Positions 1 through 8,900 of a stretch of DNA of 64,000 nucleotides are shown here, piece after piece. The position numbers and the translations under genes were made by a program. Position 1 is the stretch's first letter. Each line of letters starts with the position of its first letter. The notes beneath the pieces were generated by a model. That model worked only from the letters and a program-made list of their open reading frames with translations, made no database searches and was not told the DNA's origin. Origin of the DNA: Halobaculum limi (GTDB lineage Archaea > Halobacteriota > Halobacteria > Halobacteriales > Haloferacaceae); assembly GCF_029490015.1 (NCBI RefSeq), contig NZ_CP120468.1, positions 1,550,001 through 1,614,000 on the forward strand, in the 5' to 3' direction.

Positions 1-2628
1 GACGAGATCGCAGACCTGCTCGCGAATGGGTCGCTCAACGGTCGAGTCATCGATGAATCACCGGAATACAAAGCTGGAACCGATAGTGAGGACGTAGAAT
101 TCAAGCCAACGCAGTCGGGTGAATACGTTCTTGTTGCGGTCGCGAAAGAAGACAACAACGACCCCGGTGTGACCGGGCCAGGAGAGAACGACCCCGCGGG
201 CACGTTGAGTGTCAAGGGGAACGTGACCATCGTCGGTGCGGACTTCCTGACTGTCAAAGAAGGCGACCCACAGGTTAGCGTCTCTGCGGACGCAGGCGGC
301 ACGGGTGCGAACGTCACGTTCGACGCGAATACGTCGAGTACCTTTGGCGATGATGACGTCGTTCACACGGTTCTGCTCATTGACGAACAGAAGTTCGAAA
401 GCCAGAGTATCGAACTCGTCATCGACCAAGAGAACGGTAGTGTCGAGGTCGAGACTTCCATCGAGAACGCACAGGGCGTCGTCAACTCACGTCCGGGTTC
501 CTCTGATGTTGAAGTGCCTGACCTTGCTGGCATCTCCATCGAAGGAACGGAAATCAACACAACCGAAGAACTCCTCGGCGCACTCCGCAATGAGAGTGAC
601 CGGGTGACGTTCACCTTCACCGACAACACGACGATCAACGCCTCTGCGACCGCAGTCGTCGGGAGCGCGAATGAGTCGCTTGAGGTTGGAACGCTGCAGG
701 AATGGCCCAGCCAGAACTACACGTACCTCTACGTCGGTTCCTCAACTGAGTCGGGCAAGACGGTCGCCAAGCGTGGTGAAGTCAGTCTCAAAGACGGCGT
801 CCAGCTTGATCTGAGTTCCAGTGACGAGGCGATTCAGGCTGGAAAAGAGGTCACGTTTACCCTACGCCGTGAAGACTCCGGCGAGCGGACGAAGGGTACG
901 CTGACGATTGAAGGGCCAAGTGGTACGACGACCGTCGAGACCGACGAAGACGGTGAGGCAGTCGTGACGCTCGGCGAGGTCGGTGACTACACCATCACTG
1001 CCGAGAAGACCAGCACGGCAGACATCGACTTCCTCAAAGACTCGGTCGACGTCAAGGTCGTTGAGAATAACGAAGCGTACGTTGAGTCGTTCTCGCTGTC
1101 GGCCTCTGAGGTCGAACCTGGTGAGGATGTGACTGTGACATTCACCGCGAAGAACCCGACTGATGAGGAAGACGATGAAACAGTTCAGCTGTTCGTCGAT
1201 GGCTCGGAAGTCGACACGAAGAAAGTCACCGTCGATGCGAACTCTGAGGTGACTGAGACGTTCACCATCTCGTTCGACGACGAAGGTGAGTACGACATCT
1301 CCGTCGACCAGCTCCCCGAGAAGACGCTCACCGTCGCCAAGGATGATGACGATGGAGACGCACCGAAAGCGGATATCTCCGTCACCGGCGGAAGCCTCTC
1401 GGATAGTTCGGTGCGGACGGGAGAGAACATCAACATCAAGGTCAACGTGGAGAACACCGGCGATGCGTCCGGGTCCTTCAAGGTGAAAGTCACCGCCAAC
1501 GGCCAACAGATCAATAGTCGAGAAGTTACCGTTGGTGCTGACTCGAGCAAGACTGTCACGTTCTCGCGAAGCTTCAGTAGCGTCGGGTCACGCACGATCC
1601 GCGCGAACGGTGTTCGGATCGGACAGGTCACCGTTAACGCCGGCGGTGGAGGCGGAGGCGGTGGAGGAGGCGGTGGCGCTCCGCCAAGCGGAGGCAGCGG
1701 TGGACCGCCAGTTGACGTCATCGAGACGCCGTCTGGTGTCACCGTCAATGTCGGTGAAGGCCGGATCGGCCAGCGAGTCAGCGTTAACGTCGGGAACGGC
1801 GTCTCCCAGAGCGGAACTGGGCTGACCGGGCTTGACATCGACCTCGGTGACAGTACCAGCGGCTTCCGTGTCGAAGTGACGCCGCCGCAGGCCAACCCGC
1901 CTGCAGGCCGGCCAGCAGTTGATGAAGCCCGTGACGGCGCTCGTGGGCTGTTCTACTTCGAGGCGAACCCGCTCGGCAGTGACGTTCCGCAGTTCAACGG
2001 TGTGACGTACACGTTCTCCGTTGCGACGTCTGACCTGCCCGAGGGTGTCACCCCGGAGGAGGTTGTCCTCCTGCGGTACAACGAGGAAGAGGAGCGCTAC
2101 AACACGTTGGAGACGACGTACCTCGGTAACGAGCAGTACGAGGCACGCTCGCCCGGCTTCTCGCTGTACGCCATTGGCGTTAGAAACCGCCAGGCGTCCT
2201 TCTCCATTCAGGAGACGGGCATCAGCACGCAGGAACTCGAGGTCGGCGAGGAGACCACTGTGGAAGCGACCATCACCAACAACGGTGACGCAAGCGGGAC
2301 GTTCACCGCCAACGTCACTGTTGATGGCGAGGTCCGCGATGAACAGTCGGTCGAACTCGGTCCCGGCGAGTCCCAGACGGTCGAGTTCACTGTGAGCTTC
2401 GATGAGACGGGGACGTACGACGTCGCCGTCAGCGGCCAGGCGGTCGCGACCGTTGATGTCATCGAGGCCCAGGGCCCGGCTGACGACTCTGGTGGAGATG
2501 GCGACGGCACTGCAACTCCCGGCGGCAGCGGTGGGAGTAACATCGGCATCATCGGGATCGTACTCCTCGTGGGGGCGCTGCTGGTGGTCGGTGGCTTCGT
2601 CCTCCTGCGCCGCCAACAAGAAGAATAG
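1..2628 (+). CDS. Large transmembrane surface protein with CARDB-like and PGF-pre-PGF domains (5' partial)
   Basis: The reading frame is open from the first base of the window, so the N-terminus and signal peptide lie upstream; 875 codons are visible. The visible part is a chain of beta-sandwich modules, including CARDB-like repeats. A run of about 11 glycines plus a Gly/Pro linker (near 1642-1710) leads into a PGF-pre-PGF-type domain (about 1717-2190). A further CARDB-like module follows, then a Gly/Ser/Thr linker and one C-terminal membrane helix with a short RRQQEE tail. This architecture indicates an exported protein anchored by its C-terminus and exposed on the cell surface. It lacks the PGF-CTERM tripeptide despite having the companion domain. 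The last ~1.2 kb is closely paralogous to 11618-13672. Function beyond surface adhesion or structure is not known. A UUCG-loop hairpin follows the stop codon. Confidence 0.85.
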   Translation, partial: DEIADLLANGSLNGRVIDESPEYKAGTDSEDVEFKPTQSGEYVLVAVAKEDNNDPGVTGPGENDPAGTLSVKGNVTIVGADFLTVKEGDPQVSVSADAGGTGANVTFDANTSSTFGDDDVVHTVLLIDEQKFESQSIELVIDQENGSVEVETSIENAQGVVNSRPGSSDVEVPDLAGISIEGTEINTTEELLGALRNESDRVTFTFTDNTTINASATAVVGSANESLEVGTLQEWPSQNYTYLYVGSSTESGKTVAKRGEVSLKDGVQLDLSSSDEAIQAGKEVTFTLRREDSGERTKGTLTIEGPSGTTTVETDEDGEAVVTLGEVGDYTITAEKTSTADIDFLKDSVDVKVVENNEAYVESFSLSASEVEPGEDVTVTFTAKNPTDEEDDETVQLFVDGSEVDTKKVTVDANSEVTETFTISFDDEGEYDISVDQLPEKTLTVAKDDDDGDAPKADISVTGGSLSDSSVRTGENINIKVNVENTGDASGSFKVKVTANGQQINSREVTVGADSSKTVTFSRSFSSVGSRTIRANGVRIGQVTVNAGGGGGGGGGGGGAPPSGGSGGPPVDVIETPSGVTVNVGEGRIGQRVSVNVGNGVSQSGTGLTGLDIDLGDSTSGFRVEVTPPQANPPAGRPAVDEARDGARGLFYFEANPLGSDVPQFNGVTYTFSVATSDLPEGVTPEEVVLLRYNEEEERYNTLETTYLGNEQYEARSPGFSLYAIGVRNRQASFSIQETGISTQELEVGEETTVEATITNNGDASGTFTANVTVDGEVRDEQSVELGPGESQTVEFTVSFDETGTYDVAVSGQAVATVDVIEAQGPADDSGGDGDGTATPGGSGGSNIGIIGIVLLVGALLVVGGFVLLRRQQEE

Positions 2629-2632
2629 ACGT

Positions 2633-2664
2633 CTGCTGCTTCGGTAGCAGTTCTCCGGTTTTTT
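2633..2664 (+). terminator. Hairpin with UUCG tetraloop followed by a T-run
   Basis: CTGCTGC (2633-2639) pairs with GTAGCAG (2644-2650) around a TTCG loop, with one G-T wobble. A run of six T follows at 2659-2664. It begins 4 bases after the stop codon of the upstream surface protein, so it probably ends that transcript. Confidence 0.6.
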
Positions 2665-2847
2665 CTCCCGCTTTAGCAAGATGACTCACGTCGAACGCAC
2701 GAACTCTCTAACAGTGTTCAATAGGTATCACTCGCCTGTGACGACGATTCTGAACCCTTCTCGGCGTTCATAACACTCGGGAGATCCGCCCGTCTCCTCC
2801 ACGGAATACCTGATTTTTATTGTGTGTGTTTGCCGTAATTATCAAAT

Positions 2848-2860
2848 AATATTATATATC
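2848..2860 (+). promoter_or_regulatory. Probable TATA-box promoter of the giant surface protein
   Basis: An AT-rich TATA element (TTATATAT, about 2853-2860) lies in the 300-base gap before the giant gene. Transcription would start near 2883, giving a leader of roughly 45 bases before ATG 2929. Apart from the upstream terminator nothing else is visible in this gap. Confidence 0.4.
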
Positions 2861-2928
2861 GACTCTATGAGGAATGTGACGTACAACATTGTGGACAAGT
2901 ACTGACGTATTTGTTGCAAATTTCGCCT

Positions 2929-5900
2929 ATGAGTGACCAAGACTCGTCATCGTCGATTGCGTGGACACAGAAGGTAGCGGTCGTGCTGATTACCGTACTC
3001 GTTGCGTCTTCACCAGTAGTGGGAGCAGTCTCGGCAGGTCAGGCGACGACCGATAGCGACAGCTCTCTTTCAATCCCATTACTTGGGGCAGACAGTGGTG
3101 AGTGGCTCGGTGGCCTAGAGACGGATTCCACGGCACAGACAGCAACAAGCACGCCAGGTCCGAACGAGACAACAACACCGCGAACAACAACCAGTACACC
3201 ACCGCCGTCTGAAACAGCAACACCAAGCGCTACATCGACACCGACCTCCACGCCAACGTCGACGCCTGCGTCAACTCCTACTTCTACTCCGACCTCGACC
3301 CCGACTTCGACACCAACGACGACACCAAGTTCCAACTCGACCTCGACACCAACATCCACCCCTACCTCCACTTCAACGCCTGAGTCGACCTCGACTCCAA
3401 CATCGACTCCAGATCCCACGAACAATTCTACAACAACTGCTGGGGAAACAAACTCAACGACCAACGAGTCTACCTCCACAGCCCAACAGACTGCAGAAAC
3501 GCTGGCAGCGAAGAATATCTCGGAAGGGCAAATCGAGGGTGAGTTGGCTGACGGTGAGGTTCACGTCTACCAGATCGACCTCGATGCGGGTGACACGCTC
3601 AATGTTACGCTGTTGTTCGAAAATGCAGCTGGCAATCTCGACTTGGTTGTCGGTCGAAACACTGACTCCGACGCGTATCTCGAACAGCAACGCGAATACT
3701 CCCGGAGCGACACCGACAACGAGAGTGTCGCACTTACTGCTCGGGCCAACGATACATTCACCATCCGCGTGTCTGGGCGCACCGAAACAACGAACAATTC
3801 CTACACACTCGACGTCAACCGAGTTACTCCAGACGAGACGGACCGGAAAGAGCCGAACTGGAATCCCGCCTCTGCATCAACCGTCACTGAAGGTCGATAT
3901 AACCTGAATATCACGACCGGAGACACAGATTGGCACAAGATCGACCTCGATGCGGGGGACACACTGACGGTCATTACTCGCTTCAGCAACGCAGCCGGCA
4001 ACCTTGACTTGTCGATTCACCGTGATACTGACGGTGATGGATATTACGAGCGGCTCGAAGACTCCCACTCGAATACTGATAACGAGCAGGTGGCGTTCAC
4101 CGCGCGGGCAAACGCGTCGTACTATATCAACATCAAAGGCCGCGACCAGTACTCCACTCGTGCTGCATACACACTCGTTCTTGACCGCGTAACGCCGAAT
4201 GAAACGGCTGCGACAGAGCCCAACTGGAACCCCGAATCGGCTGCTCACATTACAGAGGGAACGTATGCCGACCGTGAGATCACACGGGGAGACACTGACT
4301 GGTATGCGATCAACCTCAGTGCCGGTGATACGGTAAACATCAGCGCGATTTTCAGCGACGAAATCGGAAATCTCGATTTGGAAGTCCGCCGTGATCGCGA
4401 CTCTGACACCTACTACGAATACATCGAAGGCACCTCCAGCAACAGCGATAACGAGCAGGTTGCGTTTACCGCTCGGGCGAACGATACCTACTACATCCAC
4501 ATTGAGGGGCGCAACCAGTACACCACCGCAGCAACATACGACCTCATCGTCAATCGGACGACGCCTGATGAGACTGACAGTGACGAGCCAAATTGGAACG
4601 CACAGTCGGCTGCACCCATTACGGAAGGACAGTACGAACGTGAGTTCCTCACTGGTGACACAGACTGGTATGCGCTCAGCCTGAATGCCGGTGATACGGT
4701 CAACATCAGTGCGCTATTCAACAACAGCCAGGGCAATCTCGATCTGACTGTCCGTGCCAACACTGACGACGATCAATATCTCGAGTATGTCGAAGGCGCT
4801 TCAACCAACTCCGACAACGAACAGGTGGCGTTCACCGCGCGGCAAAACACGACATACTACATCCATATTGATGGCCGGGAGCAGTACTCCACGAGTGCGG
4901 ACTACACGCTTGCGATTGACCGCGTCACGCCAAACGAAACCGATGCGACCGAGCCGAACTGGAACACCAAATCGGCAACGCCGCTCTCGGAAGGCAGGTA
5001 CAATCTGGAGTTCACACAGGGAGACGATGACTGGTATGCGGTCGACTTGAACGCAGGTGATACGCTCAATCTCTCCGTCTTATTTGAGCAAAGCGACGGA
5101 AATCTCGACCTGTCCGTGCGCTCAGATACGGATGGTGATGGGTATCTCGAGTATGTCGAAGACTCAAGTACCAATTCGGACAATGAACAGGTCGCCTTCA
5201 CGGCACTGCATTCGGGGACGTATTATGTCCATATCGACGGCAGAGACCAATACACAACTGCTGCGCCATACACGCTTGTCGTCGACCGCGTCACCCCGGA
5301 TGAAAACGACCCCGCAGAGCCCACATTCAGTCGAGCGAGCGCTGCGCCACTTCCCGCGAGCGGGACAACGTTCAATCTGACACGTGGTGACGTCGACTGG
5401 TACGTAATTGGCGTCCGCGCTGGGGAGGAGCTCACCATCTCTGCTGGTTTCGACCATAGCGTGGGCGACTTGGAAATGGACGTGTACAGCAACACTGACC
5501 AGGATGGCGACCTCGACTACGTCGACTCCGCCCAGACAAACACCGATGACGAGTCACTCAGTCTCGGTGTCTCTGAAACTGGCTTCTATTACGTTCGAGT
5601 GTATGGCGATGATGACGACACGACAGCTACGCCATACACGCTGACCACTTCTTCGACAGGGAGTGAGCCCCCTGTGAACCTCTCGGTTACACGTGAGGAA
5701 CTACCCAACGGGAGGCTCAATATCTCGGTTGTTGTGACAAATACGCGAGCGAGCAGCGCAGATCAGGTCACGGTTGATCTCGCACAGATCGGTGGTGACT
5801 GGACCATTGAAAGCAGGAGTTCTGAGGGTGGCCAGTGGTCATCAGATTTCTCCTGGCAGTGGGCATCGCTGGCGGGTGGTGAATCGAAGCGAGCGTCGAT

Positions 5901-8900
5901 CATTATCGACAAGCGGACCGATCAGCGCCCGAGCCCGCGGGTCGCGACTGTGACTGTCTCGAATAGTTCCGCGAATACTGACGCTGAGGTTGTCTCACTG
6001 TGGCGAGAAAATACGACGACGACCGGTGACGAACTTACGGTTGAGTTCGACTGGGAGCCGACGAGCCCGACAACTGCAGACAGCATTACGTTCACCGGCA
6101 ATGCCTCAACCACAGCCAATGCATCAGACATTAGCTATGCTTGGGATCTCGATAGTGACGGTCTCGCTGAGGCGACAGGCACCTCTGCAACCCGCTCATT
6201 CCCGCTGGCCGGGGAGTTCCCAGTTACGTTGATGGTTCGCGACGGGAATGGGAATACCAATCGGACGACGAAATTCGTCTCCGTGTCGCCAGCTGGAAAC
6301 CTCGATGAAGAGCCGAACGATCTGCAAGAAGACTCGACGAACGTCATCGAAGGCCGTTACAATCGGGAGATTACGAGCGGCGATGTCGATTGGTATGCGA
6401 TCAATCTGTCTGCTGGAACAACAGTCAATATCTCGACGTTGTTCGACACTGATACTGGCGACCTCAGCCTCGTCGTTGGGCGAAATACAGACAATGATGA
6501 GTATCTCGAAGAGCGATACCGCTCGTACACAGACACAGATAATGAGCAATTGGCGTTTACTGCCACAGCGAACGCGACTTATTACATCCGCGTCGAAGGC
6601 GAGCGAGATACGTCAACTGCGCCATACACGCTCTCGATTGATCGGGTAACCCCCGCGGAGACCGATGCCTCCGAGCCAAACTGGGATCCGGAATCTGCAA
6701 CGAAACTGACCGAGGGGCGATATGACCGAGAGCTGACCGTTGGAGACACCGATTGGTATGCAATCAACCTCAGCGCTGGTGACACGCTCACAGCCATTGC
6801 CCGATTCAGTAATAGTGCTGGGAATCTCGATTTGACCGTTCGACGCGACACCGATGGCGACCAATATTACGAGTACATCGAGGGTGCCTCCAGCAACTCC
6901 GACAACGAGCGCGTCGCGTTCACGGCCACGCAAAATGGCACCTATTACGTTCATATCGACGGCAGAAATCGTGACACAACAAGCGCTCTCTACACACTGG
7001 TGCTGAATCGCGTCACGCCTGATGAAAACGACGCTTCAGAGCCCACGTGGGATAGCGACTCTGCTGCAGAGGTTACTGAAGGGCGGTACAACCGTACCAT
7101 TACTGCTGGGGACGTCGACTGGTATGCGGTCGACCTCAATGCCGGTGATACAGTCAACATCTCCGTCCTGTTCGACAATAACGTCGGCAACCTCGATTTC
7201 GTTGTTCGGAGTAATCACGATAACGACGACTATCTCGAATACATTGAGGGAGCCTCCAGTAATTCCGACAACGAACAGGTCGCATTCACGGCTCGCCACA
7301 ACGGCACCTACTACATCAATATCGAGGGCCGTCACCAGTACACAACCCAAGCGCCCTACACGCTGGCAATTGACCGCGTTACACCTAACGAAACAGACGC
7401 AACCGAGCCACAGTGGGATCTTGACTCGGCCACCACAGTGACCGAGGGTCGATACGATCTTGAGTTCACCCAGGGTGACACGGACTGGTATGCCATCAGG
7501 CTCGACGCTGGTGACACGGTAGATATCCGTGCGCTGTTTGAAGATAGCGAAGGGAACCTAGACCTCACAGTTCGACACAACAGAGATGACGACGACTACG
7601 TCGAATATCTCGAAGACTCCACAACCAACACAGATAACGAGCAGCTCGCATTCACAGCGAAGCAGTCTGGTGTCTACTACATCCACGTCGATGGGAGAAA
7701 CCAGTACACGACTGAGACACCATACACGCTCGATATTGACCGGGTGACGCCAAGCGAGAATGACGCCTCTGAGCCCACCTATAACAGGGATTCTGCAGCA
7801 GTCATCACGGATGGGACGATCAGTCGGAACCTCACCCGTGGAGACGTTGATTACTACGTGGTCGGGCTCGCTGCGAATGAGCAGCTCTCACTGGATGTGC
7901 TCTTCGACAACAGCAGAGGAAATCTGAACGTCGAGCTGCGAGGGAACACAGACGACGACGAGTACGTCGAGTATATCGACCGCGCATCGAGCAACTCCGA
8001 TAATGAGAGTCTCAGCTACCGCGCAGAGCGCGCTGGCGTTTACTACATCAAAGTCACTGGCCGTGATGATGACACGACAGCCGCACCGTATCGCCTCCGG
8101 CTCAACACGAGCGATGAAACCCCACCTGTCGACGTTGAAGCAACGACCAAACAACTCGATTCCGGGAACCTCAACCTGACAATCACCGTCACGAACACGC
8201 AGTCGAGTGCAACGAGCGATGTCACGGTCGATGGGTCCCAGATAGGTGGCAACTGGCAAATTGAGTCACACAGTTCAGAAGGCGGTCAGTGGAGTTCTGA
8301 TATCTCCTGGCAGTGGGACTCACTTGCAGCCGGTGAGACACGGCAGGCAACCGTTATTCTGAGCCCCCGCAGCCAGGCGTTGAGTACGCCCCGGTTTGCG
8401 GTGATCAGTGCCCAAAATAGCAGTGCAACGACTGATGTGGAAGCTGCCTCACTGTGGGTTGGCAATCGGAGTGATCTGACCTCACTGGAGGCTACCTTCG
8501 ACTGGCAGCCACAACCCCCAGCGCCTGGCGAGTCACTCACGCTGAACGCGACTGTCACAAGTTCCAGTGCGTCAGTGACCGCATACCGCTGGGATGTCGA
8601 CAGTGATGGGTACATTGAGGCCACAGGAAAGACTGCATCCACATCGTTCCCGATGCAGGGAATGTTCCCAGTTGAATTAGCGGTCGAGAATGCGGATAAC
8701 CAGACCGCCCGTGTGACAAAGTTCGTCACTGTTGGCGATGCAAATCGTGATGCGGTCGCTTCGAATGAGCAACAATCCGACGCGACGCCACTTCTCGAAG
8801 GCCGCTATCGTGGCTCGATTACGGCTGATGACACCGACTGGTACGCGGTCAACCTTGCTGCTGGCCAGACGGTGAACATCTCTACTCGCTTCTCGAATCA

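Noticed and set aside
1588-2679. Minus-strand reading frame of 363 codons opposite the first surface protein
   Set aside because: It mirrors a gene with recognisable domains, is rich in Arg/Leu with no family pattern, and starts inside the downstream terminator.
3230-3420. Short repeats in the Thr/Pro linker that could suggest a CRISPR-like array
   Set aside because: The repeats are codon-level (Thr-Pro-Thr-Ser) inside a continuous reading frame, without uniform repeats or unique spacers.
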